Shown here one piece after another: positions 1-33,378 of a DNA stretch of 64,000 nt (positions are counted from its first letter, which is position 1; every line of letters begins with the position of its first letter). The notes under the pieces were generated by a model. That model saw only the letters and a program-made list of their open reading frames with translations. It was not told the origin of the DNA and ran no database searches. Both the position numbers and the translations under genes were made by a program. The stretch is from assembly GCA_024760905.1 (NCBI GenBank), contig CM045735.1, positions 28,189,749 through 28,253,748 of the forward strand, given 5' to 3'. Source of the stretch: Plotosus lineatus. Taxonomy: Eukaryota > Chordata > Actinopteri > Siluriformes > Plotosidae.

Positions 1-1344
1 CGCATCCGAATATATACAAACATCGCAGTATAGTGACCACACGCTATAAATTTCAGAGGGAGGAATTTTAGTTTTCGGAGTTCGTAGATGTTGATGGTTA
101 TGACGGTTCAATCTGCGATCAGATGGAGGAGAACGCGTTACAGTACATAACGGCTTTTTAATAGGTGAGTCCGCCAGGAAAAATAGTTCCAGCGTCTCTC
201 TGTGAATTCCACAATAATTTATCAAAAGCAAACAAAAAAAGTGAATTTATTATAAAAGCACACAAGATGTTATAGCTTATTACTTTATGCTATTCATTCA
301 TTATTTATGAAGTTGTATTTATTGGGTTTTTTTTATACGCAGTAAAAAGTGGGCGGGGCGTTGTCTTCCTTTCTCAATCTCCTCCTCGGAAGTATAGACG
401 TGTTTGTCTATATTCCGTTCGTTTTTTTAATATATGCATTAAACACCCTTAATTTTTTTCTTCGTGAAATGGAGGTGAAGAAGGAATTGTAAAGATGCCT
501 CGGTTCGACGTGTTTTTTTATTTACTTTCAGTTTAATGGACCGGATGATCTCCAAGTCGGACTGCGTTTCCCACAGTCTTGCAGGGGAGGTAACGACAAC
601 TGACCCTTTGTGTTGCTCAGGCAACAATTCTGAGATTTTCCTGAGATGTAAACATTTAATCCTTTATAGTTCTTCTTGTATAGTTAAATGGTTTAGTAAG
701 TATAACTAGTGTTTGGTGTAAATGATCTTTTCAGCTCAGAAATAGATATATCGTTTGCTAAGCAAGTTAGCTTGATGAACCTGAGAGAGCAGTAATGTTT
801 TGCTAAATTCGGATTGTTATACATCCGGGTTTCAGTTCTATCCGGGTTTTGGTCTGCATTCAGGTTCGCTCGTGAGCTAATTAACCGGGTGCTTTCTCCT
901 GTTTAACTGGTCACCAAGGTTCCTCTGCTCAGTATAATATACATTACACTTCTGAAACCAGATTTGACCTTGTCCTGTTGCCCAAATAAAACAATAAGTA
1001 ATTTTAAGACTTCAGTTCCCGGATTGATCTTATTTCTGTTCTACACGAGACGCCTGTACAGTTTTTGCTGATTTAAAAACTCACTTTGTTCAGAAGAAAC
1101 TTAAAAGAACGCTGTTCTACTTTGGTTGTGCATCATGGAAATTTTGTCAACGATTTATTTTCTGGATCAGTGAAATTTAAACCAAAGTGAACTGGAATAC
1201 TAGTTTCAAAGTCAGACTAAAGCCAGTAATGTCTGTTGACCTGGAATATGAGAGAGAGAGGAGGAGAGGGAGAGAGCGCGAGCGAGGCCTTTTTTTTAAG
1301 CTCTTCGTACTGTACACCTTTTCATAAAGCATTTTAACAGAAAA
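1..1344. other. 5' flank of ccni, possible non-coding first exon
   Basis: No protein-coding exon was recognised here. The stretch precedes the first coding exon of ccni and contains a GC box. At 160-170 the text AATAGGTGAGT looks like an exon end plus splice donor, so a short untranslated ccni exon could end near 164; nothing else supports it. GA-rich simple sequence lies at 1249-1285. The short open frames here have no recognisable similarity. Confidence 0.35.
351..360 (+). promoter_or_regulatory. GC box (Sp1-type), candidate ccni promoter
   Basis: GGGCGGGGCG is an exact GC-box core in otherwise AT-rich sequence, about 2.3 kb upstream of the ccni start codon. A promoter feeding an untranslated first exon is the simplest reading. 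It could equally belong to a divergent gene left of the window. Confidence 0.3.
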
Positions 1345-1650
1345 GGGTGGCACAGTGGTGTAGTGATTACCATGTAGGTCTCACACTAAGAAGGTCATGG
1401 GTTCAAGTCCTGGACTCATAAGGACATTTCGCTGTGGGGTTTGCATGTTCTCCCTGGGCTCGCCTGTGCTTTCTTCAGGTACTTCGGTTTCCTTTCATTG
1501 TCCAAAGACATGGACATCAGGCTAATTAGCTGTTCCACATCGCTGGGTTGGGAATGATTGTGTATGTTGACTCTGCAATAGACTGGCAAGTTGAAAGTTG
1601 GGTTGAAATAGGCTCGAGCTTCCCCGTGACCCTATTAGATTTAAGTTGTT
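1345..1650 (+). repeat. tRNA-derived SINE, family C (L2-like tail)
   Basis: The head reads GGTGGCACAGTGGTGTAGTG, with an A-box-like segment and a B-box-like GGTTCAAGTCC about 40 bp further on. The body follows (CATGTTCTCCC..., GTCCAAAGACATGGACATC) and an L2-like tail (CCCCGTGACCCTATTAG). The 3' end is split by a second SINE inserted at 1669. I use 'family C' for all copies in this window with this head and the GTCCAAA-ACATG body. Confidence 0.75.
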
Positions 1651-1668
1651 CAGGACATGGATGGATGG

Positions 1669-1933
1669 CCCCCAGTGCGGCTAACTGGGTTATCAAAGGC
1701 GGGCCATGTCTCTCACTGTCTATGGTGAGAGGCATGTAAAAGAACCATTGCTGACTGTCGTAAAGAGTAGCTGCAAAGTCGTCAGCGTGTTTCCATCCCT
1801 TGCTAAAAGGGTTGTGACAGGAAGGGCATCCGATGTAAAAACCTCTGCCAAATCAAATGTGAGAATCAGATGATTCGCTGTGGCGACTCCCGAGTAAAAA
1901 AAAAAAAGGGGGGGGGGGAAGCCGAAAGGAAGA
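1669..1933 (+). repeat. 5'-truncated SINE, family B (RTE-like tail), nested
   Basis: The insertion starts inside the SINE body (CAGTGCGGCTAACTGGGTTA) and ends with GGCGACTCCCGAG, an A-run, a G-run and GCCGAAAGGAAG. It is flanked by a perfect 18-bp direct repeat CAGGACATGGATGGATGG at 1651-1668 and 1934-1951. That is the hallmark of target-primed reverse transcription. It sits in the 3' end of the family C SINE, so it is the younger of the two. Confidence 0.85.
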
Positions 1934-2195
1934 CAGGACATGGATGGATGGATTTTGACAGAATCTTGATGTTGGTCATGAGAAATCTTTCGGATACAAC
2001 ATGATGATGAACCCAGACTCAAAAGAAAACTTTTAAGTGACAGTAGATAGAGAGATAGAAAGCATTATTCTTCCACAATTTTATGCTATTAACTGTGTGT
2101 GATTTAAAAAAAAAAAAAAAAAAGAAGATGTTCATTATCAGGGTGTTGGGAATAGGAGTTCTGGGATGAGTATTGAATATCTTCATGTCCTGTTT

Positions 2196-2546
2196 CTTCT
2201 TTTCCTTTTCTTTTTGTTTTTCCCGCTTTTTCAGGGGTCGCCACAGCGAATGATTCGCATGTTTGATTTGGCATAGGTTTTTACGTCGGATGCCCTTCCT
2301 GACATAACCCTTTAGCAAGGGACAGAAATACACTGACAACTATGCAGCTCCTCTTTATGGAAGTCAGCAATGGTTCTTTTACACGCCTCTCACCATAGAC
2401 AGTGAGAGACATGGCCCGCCTTTGATAATTCAGTTAGCTCCACTGGGGGAACAGTGACAACCCTATGGAGAGTGGGACTCGAAACCCCAACCTTAGGATC
2501 ATTGATCTAGCACCATTTACCACTAGGCCACCACTGCCTCGTATCC
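2196..2546 (-). repeat. Full-length SINE, family B (RTE-like tail)
   Basis: Read on the - strand this copy has the tRNA-like head (GAGGCAGTGGTGGCCTAGTG), B box, common body and a tail ending GGCGACCCCTGAAAAAGCGG followed by A/G-rich sequence. A 13-bp duplication TCATGTCCTGTTT flanks it (2183-2195 and 2547-2559). Its head end lies 59 bp from the first base of ccni exon 2, so it replaces most of the sequence where the branch point would normally lie. Confidence 0.85.
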
Positions 2547-2648
2547 TCATGTCCTGTTTATAGTCATTTATTGCCTTGTTGACAGGAACTCTTTGTTTCT
2601 TTCAGGTTGCTGTATCCAGTGGGGAGGTAGGCTTTTCCTGGGTTCGTG

Positions 2649-24408
<21,760 letters not shown>

Positions 24409-24864
24409 AAATGAGTTTAGTATTGAAATGGGGCCAGAGAGCAGTTAAGACAGCTTCCCTCGGTCCTTAAGAGCAGAACAGAGCTAAAACACCCACACGA
24501 AATATGCTGCAGTTCTTTTCTAGTTGTCTGTTGAGTCTAATCCCAAGATCATACTTCAAATGTGAAAACAAGAAAACATTCACAGAAACGCAGGAGGTAC
24601 TACTCTCCAGTGCACTCATACTCAAGTGTCTTGTCTCTGTATATCTCTGTCCTTGCCCTCTCTGCGATCTGTGAAAATTTAACTCTGTATTTATTTGTGT
24701 GTTTGAACGCTGTGCTCATCTCGTGTTCTGTTCTTCTTCTTCCTCTTTTTCTTTTCTTGGTCTAAATGTTAAATTTGAACAAGTTTATTAAAAGTTATTA
24801 TTTGATAATGTAGTGCTTTAAATATTAACATAATTTAAAAAAACATTTCTATGACTACACATGA

Positions 24865-24895
<31 letters not shown>

Positions 24896-25290
24896 ACATA
24901 TGCACTCAGTTGTGTAGTTAATCTTTTCACCAAGTCTTGGCCATAGTTGTGTGTGTTGTTGAACAGTGACAATATCCCTATTACTACTTTTAAAAGAGCA
25001 TTAATGAAGAGTTCATGTGAACACACCATTCTGTCACTCATGGCACAAGAATGTTTTATTGTTTGAAAAGATAACATGTCTGTAGAATCACTTTAACAAA
25101 AAAGGTTGGAAAAAAATATACAAAACACCTTGAAATTGCACAAAAAAATCTATAGATTATTGTCATTCTTTTTGTTTGATAAATGTTCCTCTCTGGCTCT
25201 GTTCTTCTCTGGAGGGAGGAGGGGTGCCCTCGCTGCCAAAAAAATCACCACAAAGATTCAAATAAATGGAAACCGTCTACCACACTTCAC
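24409..25290 (+). other. ccni: ccni 3' UTR, with candidate poly(A) signal
   Basis: Non-coding sequence after the stop, with a CT microsatellite at 24867-24896. The AATAAA at 25261-25266 is the first canonical polyadenylation signal downstream, giving a 3' UTR of about 0.87 kb. Its extent is inferred. Confidence 0.5.
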
Positions 25291-25529
25291 TGTCTGGAGT
25301 TTTCTTTGAATGTGTAATTTCTGATTAAAGACTTCTGTCCACCTACTGTAGGCACTTTTCCACAAAGTTGAAAGAGTTAGTGTTGAGATTGTTTTGTTCT
25401 TAAACTTGTTTTTACTTCAAAGTTCTTTAGGGTTGAACTTTCTGTGGCAGCCAGTCATAAAAAGCCAATAAATTGTGTGGATTTCCAACAACTGGCAATT
25501 AGGTTTTTTTGTTTTTGTTTCTGTAGATC

Positions 25530-28163
25530 TCCAAATAAAAGATGCGAGTCACAACAAAAAAAATTCATACCGGATCGGTCGAGGCCCGAGTTAACAACAA
25601 CCGCCATCAGTGCTGTTAACCAACAGGGTGCTGGTGGAAATTGGACTACTGTTGGTCGAAGACGTCGAAGAAAAGAGGCGGAAGGCGTGTCCGTAGGCAG
25701 AGAGAGAAGAGGAAAGGAATGAGTCTAGGACTGAAAGTAGGGACTTTGAATGTTGGAACTATGACAGGAAAAGGTAGAGAGCTGGCTGACATGATGCAGA
25801 GAAGGAAGGTGGACATACTGTGTGTTCAGGAGACCAGGTGGAAAGGTAGCAAGGCTAGAAGCTTAGGAGCAGGGTTTAAGCTGTTTTTTCATGGTGTGGA
25901 TGGGAAGAGAAATGGAGTAGGAGTCATCTTGAAGGAGGAGTTTGTCAGGAATGTTCTACAAGTGAAAAGAGTGTCAGACAGAGTGATGAGTCTCAAGTTA
26001 GAAGTTGAAGGTGTGATGTTTAATGCTGTTAGTGCTTATGCCCCACAGGCAGGATGTGAGCTAGAAGAGAAGGAGAGATTCTGGAGTGAGTTAGATGAAG
26101 TGATGCAGAGTACCCCCAGAGATGAAAGAGTGGTCATTGGGGCAGGAAATGGGATGAGGAAGTGATGGGCAGGTTTGGTATCCAGGACAGGAACGCTGAA
26201 GGACAGATGTTGGTAGATTTTGCAAAAAGGATAGAAATGGCTGTGGTAAATACTTTCTTCCAGAAGAGACAGGAGCATAGGGTGACTTATAAAAGCGGAG
26301 GTAGGAGCACACAGGTAGACTACATCTTGTGTAAGCGATATAATTTGAAGGAAGTCAGTGACTGCAAAGTAGTAGCGGGTGAGAATGTTCCCAAACAGCA
26401 TAGGATGGTGGTGTGCAGGATGATGCTGAGTGAGGAAGGTGAAAAAGGCAAAGGCAGAGCAGAAGACAAAGTGGTGGCAGCTGAAAAAGGAAGAGTGTTA
26501 TGTTGTCTTCAAGGAGGAGTTGAAAATGGCTTTGGGTGGTCAGGAAGTGCTTCCAGATGAGTGGACAACTACAGCTAATGTGATCAGGGAGACAGGTAGG
26601 AGAATACTTGGTGTGTCATCTGGAAGGAGTGTCGATAAGGAGACTTGGTGGTGGAATGAGGAAGTGCAGGAGTGTGTCCAAAGGAAGAGGTTGGCTAAGA
26701 AGAAATGGGATAAATAGAAGACTGAAGAGAGTAAACAGGAGTACAGGGAGACACAGTGTGAGGCAAAGATAGCGGTCGTATGATGACTTGTATGCTCGGT
26801 TGGAAAGTAAAGAGGGAGAAAATGATTTATACAGGTTGGAAAAGCAGAGAAATAGAGATGGGAAGGATGTTCAGCAAGTTAGAGTGATTAAGGACAGAGA
26901 GGGAAATGTATTGACTGATGACAGAAGTGTGCTGGGAAGATGGAAAGAGTTCTTTGAAGAGCTGATGAATGAGGAAAATGAGAGAGAAAACAGAGTAGAA
27001 GAGGTGACAGTTGAGGACTAGGAAGTAGCAAAGATTAGTAAGGGTGAAGTGAGGAGGGCGTTGAAGAGGATGAAGAATGGAAAGGCAGTTGGTCCTGATG
27101 ACATACCGGTGGAGGTATGGAAGTGTCTAGGAGAGGAAGCAGTAGATTTCCTGACAAGAACATTCAACAAGGTCTTAGAGAGTGATCAGATGCCAGAGGA
27201 ATGGAGAAGTGTGCTGGTGCCCATTTTTAAGAACAATGAAGATGTGCAGAGTTGTGGCAACTACAGAGGGATAAAGTTGATGAGTCATACGATGACGTGA
27301 TGGGAAAGAATAGTGGAACACTAAGGGCAGAGGTCAGCATTTGTGAACAACAGTTTGGTTTCATGCCAAGAAAGAGCACCACAGATGCAGTGTTTGCGTT
27401 GAGGATGTTAATAGAGAAGTACTGAGAAGGTCAGAAGGAGCTGCATTGTGCCTTTGTGGATCTGGAGAAAGCATATGACGGGGTGCCGAGAGAGGAACTG
27501 TGGTATTGCATGAGAAAGTCTGGAGTGGTAGAGAAGTATGTTAGAGTGGTGTAGGACATGTATAAGAGATGTAAGACAGTGGTGAGGTGTGCTGTCGGTG
27601 TGACAGAAGAGTTCAAGGTGGAGGTTGGACTGCATCAAGGGTCAGCTCTGAGCCCCTTCTTGTTTGCTATGGTGATGGACAGGCTGACAGACGAGGTGAG
27701 ACAAGAATCTCCATGGACTATGATGTTTGCAGATGACATTGTGATCTGCAGTGAGAGCAGAGAACAAGTGCAGGAAAATCTAGAGAGGTGGAGGTATGCC
27801 CTGGAAAGGAGAGGAATGAAGGTTAGCTTCAGTAAAACAGAATACACGTGTGTGAGCGACAAGGACCCAAGAGGAACGGTGATGTTACAGGGAGCAGAGA
27901 TAAAGAAGGTGGAGGATTTCAAGTACTTTGGCTCAACAATCCAGAGCAATGGAGAGTGTGAAAAAAAGGTGAAGAAGCGTGTGCAAGCTGGTTGGAATGG
28001 TTGGAGAAAAGTGTCCGGTGTGATGTGTGATAGGAAGGTATCGGCAAGAATGAAAGGAAAAGTGTACAAGACGGTGATGAGGCCAGCGATGTTGTATGGC
28101 TTAGAAACAGTGGCCCTGGGGAAAAGACAAGAGGCAGAGCTGGAGATAGCAGAGATGAAAATA
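25530..28163 (+). mobile_element. RTE-clade LINE, 3'-truncated
   Basis: It has a 5' leader (GTTAACCAACAGGGTGCTGG near 25615), an apurinic-endonuclease region and a reverse transcriptase. It stops inside the C-terminal region, right where the DIRS-type element begins. The domain layout and sequence match the RTE elements often mis-annotated as 'craniofacial development protein 2-like'. The missing 3' part can be seen in the 39.1-kb copy. Confidence 0.85.
25641..28163 (+). pseudogene. RTE endonuclease-reverse transcriptase pseudogene
   Basis: Endonuclease motifs: VGTLNVGTMTGKGREL, ILCVQETRWKG, AVSAYAPQAG. The DFNGH-type metal-binding motif expected after VVIGA is deleted at about 26145. RT motifs: NGKAVGPDDIPVEVW, VPIFKNNEDVQSCGNYRGIK, and LHQGSALSPFLFAMVMDRLT. 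The catalytic MMFADDIVI is intact at about 27722. Stops and shifts occur near 26160, 26560, 26717, 27020, 27300 and 27425, so no full protein is made. Confidence 0.88.
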
Positions 28164-28369
28164 AGTAGGGTAGGTATTCACCCCACAAAGGCTCAAAAAT
28201 TGGAAGGCTCAGCACAGATACAGTAAAAAGAGTAACCCTACCTAAATTCCTCCTACTGTTCAGCACAGGAGGGATGCCTATGTACAAATTATATACAAAA
28301 TAACCCAATATAGGTGAAACTGGCAGCCTCATGCTAGCTATAGGGGAGGAAACCTACTCTACTACGTTC

Positions 28370-29400
28370 AGTTGAGCTGCTGCGAACCTGGTTCAACGAG
28401 AGCACCCGCCACCGACAATGGACCGAGAGAAAACAACGAGTCCACATGAACCACCAACGAGAGGAGATAAAAGTCTGTAAGGTGGTCTGACATGATCAGG
28501 AACAGGCCGTCATGATATCCTCAGTAGAAACATGACTGGCCTCTGCTAGACTAGATGCCAAAAGCCGAATTTGATGGGGATGAATCCGAAATTCAGGATG
28601 AAACGACGGATCTAGAGCTTGCTAGGCCTCCATGATGGCATACTTAATAAACTTAGCAAAACCATCCGGCGTAATCTCATTAACATAACGAGAAGAAAGG
28701 GAAAGAAAAAGCTTCACCCTGCCCTGCAAAACCGACGCAGGTGATGTATGATCCAGGTAGAACCGAATAGCGCAAACAGGACACAACTTGAAGTCCAGAG
28801 ACTCATGGCCAACAAAATCCTTCAAGGATTTCACCACAACCGGCTCAGGCACAAGGTTGGGCCGCTGAGTCTTTGCCACTAACTGAGCATCCGGATAAAA
28901 CCGGATCAACGACCAGTCCCTAGCAGGACAGAAGTAACCCTGATCATGACGAAGAGCACAAAGCCAACTACGACGCTTACCAGTGGCTAATGCAACCAAC
29001 AGAGCCGTCTTATACGTGAGAAGTTCTCTTGAACAAGACCCCATAGGCTCAGAAGGAGGATGAACCAAACTACGCAAAACCAGCCCTAAATCCCACTGAG
29101 GAACAGGTTGGCACACCACAGGTGCAAATTAACCACCCCCTTGAAGAACCAGGTCAAAATCCCCAAGAACCCCAGGCTAAAGGACTTGCAATAATCCAGA
29201 ATATGGAAGATTGCAGCCCGATAACCTCTAGCAGTACTATAGGCCAAGCCAGAATCAGTCTGTCTGGGGTTCTCGTGAAGTAGACGCGCCTGAGACAGGA
29301 GGTCCAGAACTAGGGGCAGTTGAATTGGATGAGCTCCTGACACTTCCAGGAGGTCCACGAACCACAACTGGCGAGGCTACAGAGGAGCTAAGAGAAGCAG
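28370..29400 (-). pseudogene. DIRS tyrosine recombinase remnant
   Basis: It contains a core-binding-like part (LAYSTARGYRAAIFHILDYC) and a catalytic part (LVALATGKRRSWLCALRHDQ, KLCPVCAIRFYLDHT). After the stop at 28622 comes the AS-H-VSTEDIMTA remnant toward the tyrosine end. It would have integrated a circular cDNA. Stops and shifts inactivate it. Confidence 0.75.
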
Positions 29401-29649
29401 GCAAGCCTGCTGAGACCGTGTTTTGGACAGAACAGCTCAAAGTAACGGGGTCGGAGGAAAGGCAAACAACAGGGGCAGATGAGACCCACTCATCGACAGA
29501 GCGTTCACAAAGAACGCCTGAGTGTCTGGAAATGGATTTACAAACAGAGGACACTGATTGTTGAGAAAAGTCGCAAACAGATCCAGATGGAAGCCCCCCA
29601 GCAGGGAGGACAGGTGCTTAAACACCGACCTGCTGAGGGACCACTCTGT

Positions 29650-30968
29650 GGCAAGAGGTCAGGAGCGAGATAGAGCATCTGCAAGAACATTCTGCTTGGA
29701 CGGAATTTGATGGACCTGTAGAGTGATGGAGTGATTGCGACAAAACATCAGAATCTGCCAAACGAGACTGCAAAGGGTGGACAAGTGAGTGCCCCCTTGA
29801 CAGCGAATGTAGACACAACTGTGGAATTGTCGCAAAGCAGGAGGACAACCTGACCCTGAAGGAGCGGACAAAAATGCCTGATGCTCAGTAGAACAGCATG
29901 AGCTTCCAGAACATTGATGTGCAAGGCCTGGAAGGCAGGTGAACAAGAGCCTTGAATGCGATCGACTCCAAGTACAGCCCCCCAACCCTCTAAGGATGCA
30001 TCCATCATGAGATGCAGGGAGGGAAAGGGAAGCGACAGGGGACGACCTGTGGTCAACCAAGTCTCCTGACCGCAAGGATGAAGGAAATGAAAGTCGTCGT
30101 CCAGGAGAAGAGAGTGGTCCATGGAGTCTCAAAGGGGACACCAACGAGACAGGAGCCAGATCTGACGAGGACGCAAATACAGATGACCCTGGACGAGAAA
30201 GTCCATAAGACTGTTCAGCAGCCCGAGCAGAGATAGCAGGGTCCGAGCAGAACAGGAATGCTTCGCCACCAGATGAGGAAGGACCCGCTGCACCTGATCG
30301 AGGAGGCACTGGCGATCTTGGTGCAAGAGGATCCAGTCGTCTAAGTAGACATGAAGATGAACGCTGAGACCTCAAAGATGAGCGGTGACCGCCTCCACGA
30401 TTCGTGTGAAGACGAGAGGAGCAGTGCATAGTCCAAAAGGGAGTGAGATGCATTGATAGATCTCCGTGACGAACCAAGCGATGCACAGGAAGGGCAGAGA
30501 GCTTGAGTGAAGAGGAACGTGGAGATAGGCGTCCTTGAGGTCGAGGGACAGCGCAATCGCCTGGAAAGATGCCTCTCACAATGTTCCAGACGGTCTCCAG
30601 CCGGAAATGAGGGCAATCCACGTACAGTATCTGTTCAGACGTTTCACGTTCGTAATGAGACAGAAGCCTCCATCCCACTTCGGAACGAGAAACCTGCTGG
30701 AGTAAAACGCCGATCGAGAAAGTTCCGATGGAGGAAAGAGCTCGAGGGTGTTTTCCGCCAGCATCTCCCGAATCTTGGCATACAATGCCTCCTGCTGGAC
30801 AGGAGACAAAGGACACCGAAACGGTTGAACAGATGTGGTCAGAGATGGAGGGGTGATAAAGGGCAGAACGTACCTATTTACTACCCATGACTGAACCTGG
30901 GCATCGGGGATCACCTCCCAAGCTGGGGCAAAGTGCCTGAGACGGCCCTTTACAGGAAGGTACTCCAA
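29650..30968 (-). pseudogene. DIRS reverse transcriptase / RNase H remnants
   Basis: The frame starts with the pre-RT region (SRFLVPKWDGGFCLITNVKR). After a shift come LSLDLKDAYLHVPLHSS and the catalytic VYLDDWIL at about 30335-30360. RNase H follows (LMMDASLEGWGAVLG, LEAHAVLLSIRHF, VVLLLCDNSTVVS) at about 30040-29790. Several frameshifts and an in-frame stop separate these blocks. Confidence 0.8.
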
Positions 30969-30977
30969 CAGGGGGAG

Positions 30978-31918
30978 TCATGTAGGAGGTTGTCGGGGCT
31001 CCGCCTGGGGAAAAACCTTAAGCTTAGGTTTCGTAGATCCATGGCCCCGGCCGCGACCACGAGATTGGCCCCTAGACGAAGCATGAGCAGAAGCGGAAGA
31101 GGCCTTCGTGGCAGAGAGAACAGACGAAGAGACTGACTCAGGAGGTTTGGACTTACCCTTGGAAGATCGCAGCAGGGAAGTACATAACAACTCCATTGAA
31201 GGAGCCTGCTGGCACAGCTGTTGAAGGGACTCGCTAGGAAAGAGGGAATTCCCAAACAATGACGCCATCCTGAAGGAAGAAGAATGTTCATTCAAGTGAG
31301 GTGATAAGTTGGACAAAATGTCATCTCGTCGGCGAATAAGAAGATTCCCGATGATAGAAGCAGTGTCCAAGAGACCATGAGACAGAAGATCGTCCATGCG
31401 GCAGACTAAGTCCTCTGTGATCGGATCCCAGGAGGCCCCCTGCGCCTGGACCAGAGTGGCCAGGAGGACCTCCATGGAGGAAAGTCTGTCCAAGGCAGAG
31501 CTAGCTAAAGACTCCTCCAGAAGAGGGACAGACTTCACGGGCTTGTCACAGAGAAAGTTAGCAACCCGTTCGTGAATGACGGCCGTTTCTGTGGACCACA
31601 AATGGGCGTGTGGCAGCTGAACAAACTGGCTCGAGAAGTCTGGAAAAACTTCCCCGAGGGAATGTTCAGGTTGTCGGCCTGCTGACCTAGACGCGGATCC
31701 AGAGGGTTCAGAATACGATGGCATAAGTCAGGCAGGTGAGTGAGCGAGATATGTTGAGCGTGCTCCTCCGGGGTAACTAATGACCTATGGACAAGCGAAT
31801 GTACCTCTGCCGGCGGAGGAAAGGGACATTCGGCCGTGGGAAGAGTTGCGTACACAAAGTCCTTCACTTGATGCCACGAAGAAGATGAGGAAACATTTGT
31901 ATCAAGGAACTGTGACAT
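30978..31918 (-). pseudogene. DIRS gag-like ORF
   Basis: Two overlapping frames (31918-31535 and 31724-30978) make one gag-like protein broken by a shift. It contains an alpha-helical region (AVIHERVANFLCDKPVKSVP, ALDRLSSMEVLLATLVQAQG) and a basic, Ser/Gly/Arg-rich C-terminus (SRGQSRGRGRGHGSTKPK). It probably packages the element's RNA, by analogy with other DIRS elements. Confidence 0.7.
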
Positions 31919-33211
31919 GGAAGCCTGATCGTCCGAAAAGACCCCGCTGCCTCCTCATCGAATCCGGCCTGGAATGAAGTCGATGGACGATGAGCTGGCG
32001 AACGATCAGTTGAGCGCGGAGTTGAGTGAGCCAGATGCTCCGGTGACTGATCAAAGGGGTGGAGGACCAGCAGTTTGCAGGTTGGAGGGTTGTGCGAAAC
32101 TGGGACCGTGAAGGTAGGTTAGGCAGGGACACCACGCAAACCAGGGTCAGGAACGTCCGATGTTGCCATAGGCTGGGCCTGAAGTACCGTTAAGCGCTGA
32201 TGGCGGATAGGAGGTGGTGAACAAAGTTCACACCCCGCACTTCGCACCCTCTTTACCGGCATAGATGCAGAATTTTCTGGCGCAGAGGGAATGACTACGG
32301 GGTCAGAGGTTTGAGGACATGGGTCGGCCTGAGCACTCCCATGAACCTGTGCCCCCGTGGACACCCGACATGACCACCCCTCAAGGGAGGCGGGTTCGGG
32401 CGCCTAGCCAGGTTCCCGACGGGGAAGACCCCTGAGGCCTCAGTAGTTGCCGGCCCAGGTAGGGAGGCAGCTACTGGACGCTCTACCTGCCAAGCTGGAG
32501 CGGACAACATGAGATCAGTTTGTGTCAACGGTGACCCAAGCTGGAAGGCTAGTGGATAGCACTCTCGCCGATGAGACACACGCTACACCACTAACCGGAG
32601 GCACAACAAACCGATCTTGTGTCATAGTCCTAAGCTGGCTAACACGGAGCAAGCCAGTTGATGGAGTTGAAGCTACCGCCCTCCAGCTACCATCTGGGGT
32701 CCGGCCGATCTAGTAATAAAACGTAGAAATCGCCGTATAAAACGCTAAGTAAAACAGGCTAGACAACACTCACGCTGAATTAGCCTGACAAAAACCAAGT
32801 CCAACAAGAGCGAAAATAATATTAAATGAGACCTCGTATTGCACTGCAAAGTCCATAAACGTAAACTAGAATGTTTAAGCGTCATAATTTAGGCTGAGCT
32901 AGTGTAATTCAGTATAATCGCCGACAAAAAACGCCAAAATCAAGAGCTATGGTAAATAACGTTTCCCTGTTGGCCTCGTTCTGATATAGTGTGATCACGC
33001 GACCTCTAGCGGGGATCCCGAGAGAGGTATAGATGCGGTATATGGGCATAGTCTAACGTATGAAGAGCTTTGAGATAATTCAGTGGTAGGTGTGTTTCAA
33101 TGTTCTATGATAAGACCAGAGGTGAGTTTACGAGTAAAACAAGACCTTTACAGAAGTAGGTGAGATGAGCCTCACATGCTCGAAGCAGAAGTAAACACTG
33201 TGCGGCTAAAT

Positions 33212-33378
33212 CAGGGGTGTCAAACTCAGGCCATAAAGGTCAATCTGTGAGCTCTGCACAGAGACTAGCCAAGACTCAGATCAGTTATTTAAATGAGCCC
33301 AGTCAGGTGTGCTGCTGCTTGGTTGAAATAAAAGCCTGCAGCCACATGGCCCTTTATGGCCTGAGTTCGACACCCCTG
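33212..33378. mobile_element. hAT MITE, CAGGGGTGTCAAACTC family
   Basis: Termini CAGGGGTGTCAAACTCAGGC and the near complement GCCTGAGTTCGACACCCCTG. Flanking octamers GGCTAAAT and TGCTAAAT differ at one base. The 167-bp element has no coding capacity. Such ends are common for short hAT derivatives in vertebrates. Confidence 0.9.

Larger units (their letters stand above)
28165..33060 (-). mobile_element. DIRS-type tyrosine-recombinase retrotransposon, degenerate
   Basis: About 4.9 kb on the - strand with gag-like, RT/RNase H and tyrosine recombinase regions in the order of vertebrate DIRS elements. DIRS elements carry no integrase and leave no target duplication, and none is seen. The 3' border reads TAGGTTTCCTCCCCTATAGC and ends next to the RTE fragment. 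The 5' border near 33060 is an estimate. Confidence 0.8.

Noticed and set aside
2646..2648. GTG as start codon of ccni
   Set aside because: GTG is not used as a normal start in vertebrate mRNAs. The ATG directly after it fits the conserved MKF start.
26036..26401. Antisense open frames over the RTE elements (also 27635-28332 and 42677-43279)
   Set aside because: They are shadows of the endonuclease/RT coding strand with no domain of their own.
29659..30816. 385-codon open frame on the - strand as a host gene
   Set aside because: It is Ser/Arg/Pro-rich because it reads mostly out of frame through the DIRS RT/RNase H region. RNase H motifs lie in another frame over the same bases.
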